In this document: positions 17,722 to 27,080 of the stretch, piece after piece
Position numbering within the stretch: the first letter of the stretch is position 1
Layout: each line of letters opens with the position of its first letter
NCBI RefSeq assembly: GCF_027923765.1
Contig: NZ_AP026709.1
Coordinates: 1,421,501-1,485,500, forward strand
Length of the DNA: 64,000 nt
Direction of reading: 5' to 3'
DNA from: Pseudodesulfovibrio nedwellii
GTDB taxonomy: Bacteria; Desulfobacterota; Desulfovibrionia; Desulfovibrionales; Desulfovibrionaceae
The notes under the pieces: model-generated
Databases searched by the model: none
The model's input: only the letters and a program-made list of their open reading frames with translations
Told to the model about the DNA's origin: nothing
Program-made: the position numbers and the translations under genes

Positions 17722-17760
17722 TTAAATTAATCAAATTTCTGTTAATACAAGGAGATAGAC

Positions 17761-19311
17761 ATGAGTATCACAGGATCAATGTACGCAGGGATTTCCGGTC
17801 TTCAGGCACAAAGTCAGGCGACTTCGGTGGTCAGCAGCAATCTAGCGAACTCCACAACTACAGGCTACAAAAGCTCATCCATCGTTTTCGAAGATGTTTT
17901 CTACAGCACGGTCTATGCTGGTAACAGCGCGGACCAGGTCGGTAACGGTGTATCCGTGGCCTCCATCAATACTGATTTTTCTCAGGGGGCATACCAATCC
18001 ACCAACTCGGTCACTGACGTTGCCATTAACGGAGACGGCTTCTACATGCTCGTGGACCCGGACACAGACAATACCTATTACACCCGCGCCGGCAACTTCA
18101 CCTTTGACACGAATGGCTACCTCGTAGATGCCCACGGCAATCGTGTTCAGGGGTGGGAAATGGCAGACGATTCCATCTCCGGCGGGTTAACCGACATCCA
18201 GCTGGACAACTCCCAATCCCCGCCCAACGCCACCAGTGAAATCAATTTCTCACTGAATCTCGACTCTACATCCACGGATAACAGCACCTCAGCCACCAGC
18301 CCATACACAGCGTTATTCGACGCGTACGACGGCACGGCAGAACCGCCCATGGACGACTCCCGTTATGCATATCAAACAACCATCTCGACATATGACGAAA
18401 ACGGTGCTGCCCATGATATGACCATATACTTCGATCCCGTAGAAACTGCTGACGGTGATCTGGTCTGGGAATACGTCCTGACTTGTGACGCCAGCGAAGA
18501 CATGCGTGACTTCGAAGGGGCGGAAATGAACACCACAAGTGGTGCAGGCGCACTCATGACCGGCACCATGACGTTCTCCTCTTCCGGTGATCTGCAAAGC
18601 ATGACTGCGTTCACCCTCTCGGACACGCCGACGGACCCGACCGACCCCATGGCTGCCGAGAACTGGGAATTAGCGGAATTCGACACCAACGGACTGCCCA
18701 TCTTCGACACCAATTTCACCGGCTCCGACGAAAATCAAGAAATCACGCTGGACCTCGGCATCTCGAACTCGGATTACAGCACAGGCACCGGTTGGGACAC
18801 CACCGGCGGCATTGACTCACTGGATGACTTAAACGCGGCAACCGTTACCGACGACCTGCCTTCATTCAATACGGGCGTTCTCGCCACAGGCGCCACCACC
18901 AGCACGACCTCCGGGTCTGCCACATTCAGCCTCAATCAGGACGGCTATGCACCCGGCGTGCTCATCGATGTTTCCATCAGCGAAAACGGCGTACTTTCAG
19001 GCCGATATACCAATGGACAGACACAGGATCTGTACACTCTTGGATTAGCTGACTTCACCAACACACAGGGGCTCTACTCCGAGGGAAGCAATCTGTTCTC
19101 GGCCACCACTGAATCAGGACAGGCCTATATCGGCACTCCCGGTTCCGCAGGCTTCGGCTCCATAGCCTCCAACGTTCTGGAACAATCCAACGTAGATACG
19201 GCCACAGAACTGACTAACCTCATCATTATTCAAGCAGCCTATCAGGCCAACTCCAAGGTCGTCACTACGGCAGACACCCTGCTTCAGACAGCCATCGGCA
19301 TGAAGCGATAA
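17761..19311 (+). CDS. flgE: Flagellar hook protein FlgE
   Basis: 516 residues with the rod/hook N-terminal motif (MYAGISGLQAQSQATSVVSS, then NLANSTTTGYK) and C-terminal heptads (NVDTATELTNLIIIQAAYQA, ending LLQTAIGMKR). The central D1/D2 domains are long and Asp/Thr/Ser-rich. AAGGAG precedes the start. Confidence 0.93.
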   Translation: MSITGSMYAGISGLQAQSQATSVVSSNLANSTTTGYKSSSIVFEDVFYSTVYAGNSADQVGNGVSVASINTDFSQGAYQSTNSVTDVAINGDGFYMLVDPDTDNTYYTRAGNFTFDTNGYLVDAHGNRVQGWEMADDSISGGLTDIQLDNSQSPPNATSEINFSLNLDSTSTDNSTSATSPYTALFDAYDGTAEPPMDDSRYAYQTTISTYDENGAAHDMTIYFDPVETADGDLVWEYVLTCDASEDMRDFEGAEMNTTSGAGALMTGTMTFSSSGDLQSMTAFTLSDTPTDPTDPMAAENWELAEFDTNGLPIFDTNFTGSDENQEITLDLGISNSDYSTGTGWDTTGGIDSLDDLNAATVTDDLPSFNTGVLATGATTSTTSGSATFSLNQDGYAPGVLIDVSISENGVLSGRYTNGQTQDLYTLGLADFTNTQGLYSEGSNLFSATTESGQAYIGTPGSAGFGSIASNVLEQSNVDTATELTNLIIIQAAYQANSKVVTTADTLLQTAIGMKR

Positions 19312-19335
19312 CGGCCACGATACCGGGAGAGCGAC

Positions 19336-21348
19336 ATGATCAACAATCTGTACAATATCGGACTGAAGTCACTGCAAAATGCGCAGGTGTCCATCGACAA
19401 TGCGTCGAACAACATCGCCAATGCAGACACTCCCGGATACCAGCAGACAGAGGCCGTTTACGAAACCGGCGATTCCATCACCATACAAGGTTTGACTATC
19501 GGCACCGGGGCGGACGTGGTGGCTATCCAGTCAGCGTTCGATGAATTTGTAGAAGCGCAATACCTCGACGCCTCCGCAGATTTGGCCTGTCAGAACGCCG
19601 CCTACCAATACCTGTATCAACTCGACTCACTGCTTAACCAAACGGACGGTGGACTCAGTACATCGCTGGATGATTTCTTCCTGGCCTGGAATGATTTGAG
19701 CACCGACCCGGATTCGCTGTCCGCACGTGAAGCCCTGTTGGGAGAAACTCAAACACTGATCTACGGCCTCAACTCCACAGCAGAACAACTTGAAGGCGTG
19801 GAAGAAAGCATCAACACGGAAATCCAGAGCGAAATCAGCGAAGCCAATCAACTCATCGAAGACATCGCCCTGTCGAATGCGGCCATTGCAGCCAATCCAA
19901 ACGATCTTCAAGCCATTGCCGAACGCGATCAGATGATCCGTAATCTCGATGCGATCATCGGAGTCAACGCGCTTTACAAATCCAATGGGGAAGTCACGAT
20001 CATGACCGAGGAGGGATATACCATGGTGGATGGAACTGAAACGCACAGCCTTGTCTATGGCGATCCGAATGCTACGACTTCACTGATTCGTGACTCTGAT
20101 TATGATGGAACTATCGATTTCTCCGGGTCATCAAGTGAAGAACTGCTCCTTGAATTCGTTTCCACAGGCCCGGACGGAACTGCGGAATTCAAAGTGTCTA
20201 CCGATGGCGGCAAGACCTGGTTGGAAGATGAAAACGGCGACACCATGCTCTACACGGCTGGCGATGAAAACTCCCCGGTTGAAATCGAAGGGGTTGAAAT
20301 ATGGTTTGAAGGCGGCACAGCAGATCATGCAACAGGTGATCGATACGCTATTACTCCCAAGAGCGGCCTGTACTGGGAAACCAGTGATGGCTCATTACAA
20401 AACATCACTCCCATGACCGATGCCGCAGGTCAGGAAGTCTCCGGGCGCACTTCAGGAGGAAGTCTGGCTGGACTTTATACGGCACGAGACGACACAGTTG
20501 TCCCCACCCTTGACGCACTGGACGACATAGCCAATGCCCTCATCTGGGAAGTCAACGCCGAACACGCACAAGGAGCCGGGCTTGAACACCACACCGGACT
20601 GACAGGCAGTTACAGCATGGAAGATTCCAGTGCCCTGCTCAGCAATAGTGGTCTCGCATACGCCGATAATATTCAGGCAGGGGAACTTGAGTTGGTGACA
20701 TACAATGCGGACGGCACGGTCTCCACTTCGGCTGTCATATCCGTTGATCCGGCCACGGATTCCATGGACGACATCATCAATTCCATCAACACACTCTATG
20801 CAGGAGAACTCACGGCATCCGTCAACGGTGACGGTCAACTGCAAATCGCAGCAGCCTCGGACGTAAGTTTCGAGATTGCAGGAGACTCATCAAACCTTCT
20901 TGCCGCGACAGGCATGAATACCTTTTTCACGGGTTCGGATGCTTCGACCATTGCAATAGACAGTTACATCGCAACCGACACAGCACACATCAACAGCGGA
21001 GTCGTTGGTGACGACGGTCTGGTTTCATCTGGAAACAACGATGTAGCCAACGCAATAATGACTCTTTCAAGCGAAAACGTCTCTGTAGGGTCTATAACCA
21101 CGACTCTCAGTGGTGCCCTTTCAACGCTTGTATCCGACGTTGGATCAGCAACCTATTCCACGGAACTCAAGCTGACCTATGCCCAGACTTCAGCCCAGTA
21201 TCTTTACGACCAGCAAGCCTCTGTCAGTGAAGTGAATGTTGACGAAGAACTTCTCGATCTCACCAAGTATCAACAACAATACCAAGCTGCTGCAGAAATA
21301 ATCTCTGTCACGCGAACCATGATGGATACCATTTTGGACATGGTCTAA
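19336..21348 (+). CDS. flgK: Flagellar hook-filament junction protein FlgK (HAP1)
   Basis: 670 residues. The N-terminus (NNLYNIGLKSLQNAQVSIDN, then NIANADTPGYQQ) and C-terminus (LLDLTKYQQQYQAAAEIISV, ending MMDTILDMV) are typical HAP1. Forms the junction between hook and filament with FlgL. GGGAGAG site 5 bp before the ATG; 16 bp before flgL. Confidence 0.93.
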   Translation: MINNLYNIGLKSLQNAQVSIDNASNNIANADTPGYQQTEAVYETGDSITIQGLTIGTGADVVAIQSAFDEFVEAQYLDASADLACQNAAYQYLYQLDSLLNQTDGGLSTSLDDFFLAWNDLSTDPDSLSAREALLGETQTLIYGLNSTAEQLEGVEESINTEIQSEISEANQLIEDIALSNAAIAANPNDLQAIAERDQMIRNLDAIIGVNALYKSNGEVTIMTEEGYTMVDGTETHSLVYGDPNATTSLIRDSDYDGTIDFSGSSSEELLLEFVSTGPDGTAEFKVSTDGGKTWLEDENGDTMLYTAGDENSPVEIEGVEIWFEGGTADHATGDRYAITPKSGLYWETSDGSLQNITPMTDAAGQEVSGRTSGGSLAGLYTARDDTVVPTLDALDDIANALIWEVNAEHAQGAGLEHHTGLTGSYSMEDSSALLSNSGLAYADNIQAGELELVTYNADGTVSTSAVISVDPATDSMDDIINSINTLYAGELTASVNGDGQLQIAAASDVSFEIAGDSSNLLAATGMNTFFTGSDASTIAIDSYIATDTAHINSGVVGDDGLVSSGNNDVANAIMTLSSENVSVGSITTTLSGALSTLVSDVGSATYSTELKLTYAQTSAQYLYDQQASVSEVNVDEELLDLTKYQQQYQAAAEIISVTRTMMDTILDMV

Positions 21349-21364
21349 CCTCAAAGGAACAGTC

Positions 21365-22558
21365 ATGCGTATCAGCACATCACAAATATTTTCCCAGTCT
21401 CTCAACCAGATGAATACCGCGCTCAATGATGTAGCGGAACTCAACATGATGGAATCCACTCAAAAAAAAATCAACAGGCCGTCAGATGATCCCGCCGGAA
21501 TAGCGAATATCATGAACCTGAACGCTTACGATCAATCCCTGAGTGGCTACATGGATAACTGCGGAACCGCCACGGACAGTCTTGATTTGGCAGATCAAGC
21601 ATTAATGCAGGTCAGTGAAAATATCATAGCTGCCATGGAACTGGCTGAACAGGGATCGACCGAAACATACACTGATGAACAGCTCCAGATGATGGCTCTG
21701 GAAATGGAAAGCTACCTCGACAGTATACTCGCCATTTCCAACACCCAAATGGGGGCGGACTCTCTCTTTGCAGGAGATGACCTTGGCAATAATGCTTACG
21801 AAATGGGCCTTGGCGTCACGTTGCCAAATGACTCATTGAACGATGCGAACTTTGCTTCCATGACCGGTGAAATCGACAGCACGGTCCACGTCCAATTCAG
21901 TGAACCAGGTGTCATCGGAACTGATGAAATCGACTACCAATATTCCACCGATAACGGTCAGACATGGACAACCGCCACACTTGCGGCTGGCGACACGACC
22001 ATTGATGTCGGGACCGCCCAAATTGAATTCACAACAGGTACCCCGGTGACAGCGGCTGACGGCAACGGAAACGGCACTGAATTCTATCTGCGAGAAGCGG
22101 CCCATTACACAGGAAGTGACACAGCCATGTCCGTTGCCATTTCCGAAAACACCAATGTGGATATGACCACCGTGGGCAGCACTGTCTTCGGCGGTGTCGA
22201 CCCGACAACCAACATGCCTTACACAGAACCCAATCTCTTCGAGACCTTAAGCGACTGCATCGTCTACATGGAAACTGGCAATCAGGATGCAGTGGCCGCA
22301 TGTCTCGACGATTTGCGCGACGCTCATGAAAATGTCGAAACAGGTTCAGCCAACGTCGGCGCGAGAGAAAACAAAATTTCCTACACCGAGCAATCCTTGG
22401 GGCTGATCCGGGAAGTGACCACAAACAGTATCAGCCGCGAGGAAGACGCCAACGCAACTCAACTGATTGTCGAGCTTGAACAGGCCAATTACGTCTATGA
22501 AGCTGTGCTCAGATCGACTGCTGACATCATGAAAATGAGCATACTCAATTATATTTAA
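21365..22558 (+). CDS. flgL: Flagellar hook-filament junction protein FlgL (HAP3)
   Basis: 397 residues with flagellin-like ends: MRISTSQIFSQSLNQMN, the INRPSDDPAGIANIMNL block near 40-55, and a C-terminal coiled coil (ATQLIVELEQANYVYEAVLR). Central domain is acidic. In D. vulgaris-type operons csrA and fliW often follow flgL; here fliD follows directly, and neither csrA nor fliW is seen in the window. Confidence 0.9.
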   Translation: MRISTSQIFSQSLNQMNTALNDVAELNMMESTQKKINRPSDDPAGIANIMNLNAYDQSLSGYMDNCGTATDSLDLADQALMQVSENIIAAMELAEQGSTETYTDEQLQMMALEMESYLDSILAISNTQMGADSLFAGDDLGNNAYEMGLGVTLPNDSLNDANFASMTGEIDSTVHVQFSEPGVIGTDEIDYQYSTDNGQTWTTATLAAGDTTIDVGTAQIEFTTGTPVTAADGNGNGTEFYLREAAHYTGSDTAMSVAISENTNVDMTTVGSTVFGGVDPTTNMPYTEPNLFETLSDCIVYMETGNQDAVAACLDDLRDAHENVETGSANVGARENKISYTEQSLGLIREVTTNSISREEDANATQLIVELEQANYVYEAVLRSTADIMKMSILNYI

Positions 22559-22568
22559 GGAGGAAGTC

Positions 22569-24290
22569 ATGGGATACGTCTCTTCTGTTTCCAGTAATGT
22601 CATTGCATACGAGCCTGTTACGACCTCTGGTGAAGTCTCATTCTCAGGACTGGGTAACGGGACGGACTTCCAGGAAATCATCGACGTCACCATCGATTCC
22701 GAAAGCTATCAAAAAGAAGAGTACGAAGCCCAAAAGACTGAAACAGAATACATAATCAGCCTTCTGGAACAGTTGGAAAGCGAAATGGACGAACTCAACA
22801 CCTCGCTGAAAGATTTGGACGAACCTGACGAGTTCTACACCATGGAAGGAACCAGCAGTGGCGATGAGGTCGATGTGGAAGTCACTGGCGAAGCGGATGT
22901 TGGCGTACACACTGTCATTGTTGACCAGTTGGCCCAAAATGACATCTGGATAAACAGCGCACAAGGGTACGATGCAGAAACAACTGTAATCGCAGATACG
23001 GCCACAACTCTGGATATAACATTTCAGGGAGACACCATTTCCATTGATGTAGCCGCCGGGACCACTCTTCAGGGCCTTGTGGACACTATCAACGGCAGCG
23101 TGGCCGCACGCGACAAGGTCGAGGCCGACCTCATGTTCGACGGCGACAGTTATTACTTTGTCCTGAAAAGCACCGACTCCGGCGAAGATAACGCCATCAC
23201 CATCGACAGCACGGGCACATTGAATGGCATGGACCCGACAGGGTTCGCCAACACCCAGACAGCGCAAAACTCAAAAATCAAGGTAGATGGATTCCCGGAC
23301 GATCCAAACCAATGGATAGAACGCGACACCAATTCCGTAGATGACGTGATAAACGGCATGACCCTTGATCTCAAAGAGACAACGGGAAGTGACGGGGTCA
23401 AGATATCGGTGGATTACGACACTGACGGGATGCTCGACACCATCATGGATGTGGTGGCGGGTATGAACCAAATCATTCTCGACATTCAGATTCTGACAGG
23501 TCGCGTCACTGAGGAGGAAGACCCGGAAACGGAAGCTTATACAATCGACAACTACGCCATGGACATCATGTACAACGAACTCAAAAGCATCCTGTCATCA
23601 GGGGCACTTGGGTTCTCCCGATATGACGAAGAAGAAGGTGGAGATTATTACAATGCCCTGTCACAAATCGGTTTTTATACCGACACGGATGAAGGATCTG
23701 ACACATTCGGTCAATTGCTCGTGGAAGAAGACGAATTGCAGGAAGCACTGGACACCGACCCCGAAGCCGTGGCCGCACTGTTTTCCGAAAGCGGCGTTGG
23801 CGAATCAGACAGTGACGACTTCCAGATCATCTCCGTTATCGATTCCGTAACACCTCCGGGTGAACACTCGGTTGAGTACACCATTTCCGGCGGGGCCATT
23901 ACCTCGGCAACTATTGACGGCAAGGAAGCTGAAATTGACGGTTGGACCATTCTAGGCACCGATTCGACCTCAACCGGTTTGTTTATCTCGGTGGGAGACC
24001 ACAGCGACGGTGACTATTCTGGCACGGCGCGGGTCAAGCAGGGGAAGATAGGTGAGATATCAGACGCCCTTGATGCCATGTCAGATGAAGACACTGGAAC
24101 CCTGTCCATTCTCATCGACAATTATGAAGAAAGCGTCACGAGTCTGGACAACCAGATATACAATGAAGAAAAACGACTCGACACATTGGAAACATCACTG
24201 ACACGCAAGTACGCTGCTCTCGATGCGACTTTAAGCACTTACGAAAACCTCAGCGCCATGCTCACGAGTCAATTGGCACAGCTTGATTAA
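22569..24290 (+). CDS. fliD: Flagellar filament cap protein FliD (HAP2)
   Basis: 573 residues; N-terminal FliD domain (GEVSFSGLGNGTDFQEIIDV), several beta-rich acidic domains, and a C-terminal coiled coil (ESVTSLDNQIYNEEKRLDTL, ending MLTSQLAQLD). Caps the filament and assists flagellin folding. AAGGAGGAAG precedes the ATG. A CCGACTC/GAGTCGG hairpin lies at 24335-24360, ahead of the bidirectional terminator. Confidence 0.92.
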   Translation: MGYVSSVSSNVIAYEPVTTSGEVSFSGLGNGTDFQEIIDVTIDSESYQKEEYEAQKTETEYIISLLEQLESEMDELNTSLKDLDEPDEFYTMEGTSSGDEVDVEVTGEADVGVHTVIVDQLAQNDIWINSAQGYDAETTVIADTATTLDITFQGDTISIDVAAGTTLQGLVDTINGSVAARDKVEADLMFDGDSYYFVLKSTDSGEDNAITIDSTGTLNGMDPTGFANTQTAQNSKIKVDGFPDDPNQWIERDTNSVDDVINGMTLDLKETTGSDGVKISVDYDTDGMLDTIMDVVAGMNQIILDIQILTGRVTEEEDPETEAYTIDNYAMDIMYNELKSILSSGALGFSRYDEEEGGDYYNALSQIGFYTDTDEGSDTFGQLLVEEDELQEALDTDPEAVAALFSESGVGESDSDDFQIISVIDSVTPPGEHSVEYTISGGAITSATIDGKEAEIDGWTILGTDSTSTGLFISVGDHSDGDYSGTARVKQGKIGEISDALDAMSDEDTGTLSILIDNYEESVTSLDNQIYNEEKRLDTLETSLTRKYAALDATLSTYENLSAMLTSQLAQLD

Positions 24291-24486
24291 TTCCGGGGAC
24301 GATCTCTCTTTTCCGACGATACGAACCTCAATCTCCGACTCCCAACTTCACGAGAGTCGGACGTGTACTCAGATTTTATGCACTCATCGTCAGCAGATGC
24401 ATTCGTAGCATTCTTGCGCATTATTCGCCTCAACACATCCACAGGGATTTCGACCGGTAATATCATGGCAACCCACAATTTTATTG

Positions 24487-24522
24487 AAAAAGGGCCGTGC
24501 TCAAACACACAGCCCTTTTTTT
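24487..24522. terminator. Bidirectional terminator between fliD and EF-hand gene
   Basis: AAAAAGGGC (24487-24495) pairs with GCCCTTTTT (24512-24520), extended by GTG/CAC; the stem has a T-run on the 3' side in both directions. It lies between convergent genes and can stop both. Confidence 0.85.
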
Positions 24523-24537
24523 GTTCCGCATAAACGT

Positions 24538-24996
24538 CTAAGCGCTGAGGTCCAATCCTGCGGAGAAGGATTGGGTATAATCGCCACCGAACATGGAATC
24601 CTGCATCTGGCCGTACTGTTCAACGCCCTGAGCCTGACGATCGCGGGTGTTACCTCCGGTCATATCCATCAACTGTTGGAATGCCTGAGAACCTCCGTTG
24701 AACTTAATACCGCCCAAGCCATTGCCCCCACGTCCCGCGTCAAGCTCTTCCTGCGACACAAAACCATCTTCATTGGTATCCAATGGGTCAAGTTCTTCGG
24801 TACTGTCCGAAGAATCTGAGGCTTCAGAAGAGGATGCGCCAATCTGACTCACAAGGTCATCACTATCGGCGTCCATCGCATCCGCGAAATCCGAACTTTC
24901 TGACGACGCTTCCGGCGGAGGCGGAGGCTGCATACCACCCTGCATTCCCATCATTCCGGCCATGGAACTCATCGAACTCATAGAGCCAATTTCCAT
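24538..24996 (-). CDS. EF-hand calcium-binding-like small protein
   Basis: 152 residues from the ATG at 24996 (AAGGAGATG upstream). The N-terminus is Met/Ser-rich (MEIGSMSSMSSMAGMMGMQG), followed by a proline run and an acidic Ser-rich linker. A single EF-hand loop DTNEDGFVSQEEL is near residues 72-84, and the C-terminus is Gln/Gly-rich. There is no signal peptide. Function unknown; location next to the flagellar genes might mean a surface or motility role, but nothing in the protein proves export. Confidence 0.7.
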   Translation of the reverse strand: MEIGSMSSMSSMAGMMGMQGGMQPPPPPEASSESSDFADAMDADSDDLVSQIGASSSEASDSSDSTEELDPLDTNEDGFVSQEELDAGRGGNGLGGIKFNGGSQAFQQLMDMTGGNTRDRQAQGVEQYGQMQDSMFGGDYTQSFSAGLDLSA

Positions 24997-25103
24997 AAGG
25001 CATCTCCTTGAATCATCCACCCCCGTTTTCACGGCCCGGCAACAGCCGATATGACTGTCTCCCCTCTCCAAAGGCGGGCATGCGAAAAGGAAGTGGTGTA
25101 CTT

Positions 25104-25115
25104 GATAATATTATC
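25104..25115. promoter_or_regulatory. 12-bp perfect palindrome upstream of EF-hand gene
   Basis: GATAATATTATC is fully self-complementary and lies about 108 bp before the EF-hand start, in the gap after tunR. It may be an operator or just an A+T-rich -10 region; no partner copy was noticed in the window. Confidence 0.3.
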
Positions 25116-25176
25116 GCATACCCCACCCAGAACGTTACTAGGATTTCATTAAGAAATATTCAGAAAACTCAAAAGA

Positions 25177-26238
25177 TTATAGCTGGACAGTGTTCAGGAC
25201 CACAGACAAAGCCTTGAACCAAAACTCCATTTCATCGCCGGATTTCAGGGCAAGTTCCTTGGCACTCTGTTCAGAAATGAGTGCGCAAACGTCAGAACCA
25301 TCCGGCAGTCGTCCCAACACTTCTGACAATACGGGAGAATCAGTCACACGAATAACAGTCCCCTTGAATCGATTCCTGGCACTGCCAACCGGTGTTTTAC
25401 GACATGAAATGACATTGACTAACGGAGCTTTAACCGTTGCAATGACCGGCGCACCTTTCACGAGTTTCAAATTGCGCAGACTGTCCGAAGTGATAACGGA
25501 GGACAAAACCATACCCGACCGTGTTTCCATAGTCACTTCTGCCATGACTGAATCTTCCACAACGCCTATCACGTGGCCGACAAAAGAATTTCGCGCACTG
25601 GTTCTTTTACGCATGGCATTATGAGCCGTCCGCACAATAGATTGCATATCGCCCGTCGAAAATTGTTGAAAATTCGCTGTCAAATCAAGAGAGGACTGAC
25701 CAAGAACTTCCTTCACGATAGTGATGGGGACACCGCTGCGAAGCATTTCCACGGCCCGTGTATTACGAAGGGATTTTGGACAGACATGATCTTTGGACAA
25801 CCCGCAATCCTTCCCTCGAGCATAACAAATACGCCGAAAATACCCTGGGTCAACCTGAAAGAATGTCCCCCGTAAACCACATCCCAACGGGCCTTCAAGG
25901 GCTGCCATCACCTCGGAAAACAACTCGTTTGAAAGTGGCACTTCCCGGATTCTCCCTTCCCGTCCCAAACGAACAAAGAGCCCCTCAGCGTCAAAAGCGA
26001 TTGAATCATCAAGGGAAAGGATCTCCCCCAGGCGCGCTCCGGTATGCCTGAGCATCAAAAAAATGAGCCACATGCGCTCCCTTGCCTGCACACTGTCCGC
26101 ACGAACAGCCGAAACCTTCCATTGCCTGAACGCCTGCTCAAACTCACGCATCTCAGACGGTTCCAGATAATTCACATGATCCGACACATTAAAAAAGTCT
26201 CGGGGGTAGGCCTTGCTGGATGATTTAACACTGCTCAT
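25177..26238 (-). CDS. tunR: TunR-type tungstate/molybdate-responsive regulator (Xer-like domain plus Mop domains)
   Basis: 353 residues. Residues about 25-215 resemble a XerC/D-type tyrosine recombinase: R69 sits in TGARLGEI and R158 in SLRNTR. The other catalytic positions are changed: the box-II His is K155, LGH is LGQ (Q181) and the nucleophile Tyr is F190. It should therefore bind DNA without recombining it. Two Mop/TOBE modules follow, at about 216-285 and 290-353, as in ModE, for oxyanion sensing. This architecture matches the TunR family described from sulfate-reducing bacteria, in which members activate modABC or repress TSUP transporters. Divergent from modCAB, with a dyad between. 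Confidence 0.9.
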   Translation of the reverse strand: MSSVKSSSKAYPRDFFNVSDHVNYLEPSEMREFEQAFRQWKVSAVRADSVQARERMWLIFLMLRHTGARLGEILSLDDSIAFDAEGLFVRLGREGRIREVPLSNELFSEVMAALEGPLGCGLRGTFFQVDPGYFRRICYARGKDCGLSKDHVCPKSLRNTRAVEMLRSGVPITIVKEVLGQSSLDLTANFQQFSTGDMQSIVRTAHNAMRKRTSARNSFVGHVIGVVEDSVMAEVTMETRSGMVLSSVITSDSLRNLKLVKGAPVIATVKAPLVNVISCRKTPVGSARNRFKGTVIRVTDSPVLSEVLGRLPDGSDVCALISEQSAKELALKSGDEMEFWFKALSVVLNTVQL

Positions 26239-26256
26239 TGATGGTATTCCTTAAAG

Positions 26257-26284
26257 AGTCACGTTTTACACTGTTCGCGTGACT
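26257..26284. promoter_or_regulatory. Candidate TunR-binding site in tunR-mod intergenic region
   Basis: AGTCACG (26257-26263) and CGTGACT (26278-26284) are perfect 7-bp inverted arms around 14 bp, total 28 bp. A further GCGTGAC half-site lies near 26323-26329. A dyad of this size suits a Xer-like DNA-binding dimer, and TunR sites are described as about 30 bp. It sits about 20 bp before tunR and 93 bp before modC. The assignment to TunR is inference from position and size. Confidence 0.6.
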
Positions 26285-26376
26285 TGGTTGCCGAATAACA
26301 GAACAGAACATAGGAAAATTGTGAGCGTGACACAACCCCGCAGGCCACCCCAATGACCGAAAGGATACGAACAACC

Positions 26377-27069
26377 ATGAGTCTGACCGTCAATATCCAT
26401 AAAAAGCTTCCACATTTCGATCTGCAAACCCAATTTTCCTGTGCTGCGGGAGAGCTGACAGCCATTGTCGGTCCTTCTGGGGCAGGAAAAACCACGCTTG
26501 TCCGCATAATTGCAGGACTCGAAGCGCCTGATAATGGAGCCATTACACTGAATGGCAGGACATGGATAGATTCAAAAACGGGCAGCTTCATTCCAACGTG
26601 CAAACGAAAAATCGGACTGGTCTTTCAGGAATACACACTTTTCCCACACATGACAGTTCGTCAAAACATAGCCTTTGGCGCCATTACGCCGACATCGGTT
26701 GAACCTCTGATGAAGACCTTCGGCATAGGACATCTCAAAGATCAACGGCCAGCCTCCATCTCGGGAGGTGAACGCCAACGTGCCGCCTTTTGTCAGGCAC
26801 TTGCCAGAGAACCGGATCTGCTTCTGCTCGACGAACCATTCTCCGCTCTGGATACGGCCACACGCATCTTTCTGTGCTCCCTGCTATCGGATCTCAAAAA
26901 GGATCTCGACATTCCCATTCTCCATGTAACCCACGACCTCAGAGAAGCAGATCAACTTGGAGATAGCGTCATTGCCGTGGAAAGTGGCCGTATCGCTCCT
27001 GACTGGTTCAACCGTCATCAACATGTACCACACGGATCGGCCCAGCTGACCGTCCCCTCATACTCATAA
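26377..27069 (+). CDS. modC: Molybdate/tungstate ABC transporter ATPase
   Basis: 230 residues from the ATG at 26377, preferred because AAAGGA lies upstream and the protein then starts in the first strand; an in-frame ATG at 26353 has no ribosome site. Walker A GPSGAGKTT is at 32-40, with signature SGGERQRAAF and Walker B LLLLDEPFSALD. It ends after the nucleotide domain, without the C-terminal Mop domain of E. coli ModC, so oxyanion sensing is left to TunR. First gene of modC-modA-modB, an order different from modABC. Confidence 0.85.
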   Translation: MSLTVNIHKKLPHFDLQTQFSCAAGELTAIVGPSGAGKTTLVRIIAGLEAPDNGAITLNGRTWIDSKTGSFIPTCKRKIGLVFQEYTLFPHMTVRQNIAFGAITPTSVEPLMKTFGIGHLKDQRPASISGGERQRAAFCQALAREPDLLLLDEPFSALDTATRIFLCSLLSDLKKDLDIPILHVTHDLREADQLGDSVIAVESGRIAPDWFNRHQHVPHGSAQLTVPSYS

Positions 27070-27080
27070 AAGGAATGCAT

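Noticed and set aside
25177-26238. Active integrase or genomic-island marker
   Set aside because: The catalytic Tyr and box-II His are missing and Mop domains follow; no attachment-site repeats or phage genes nearby, so it is a regulator.
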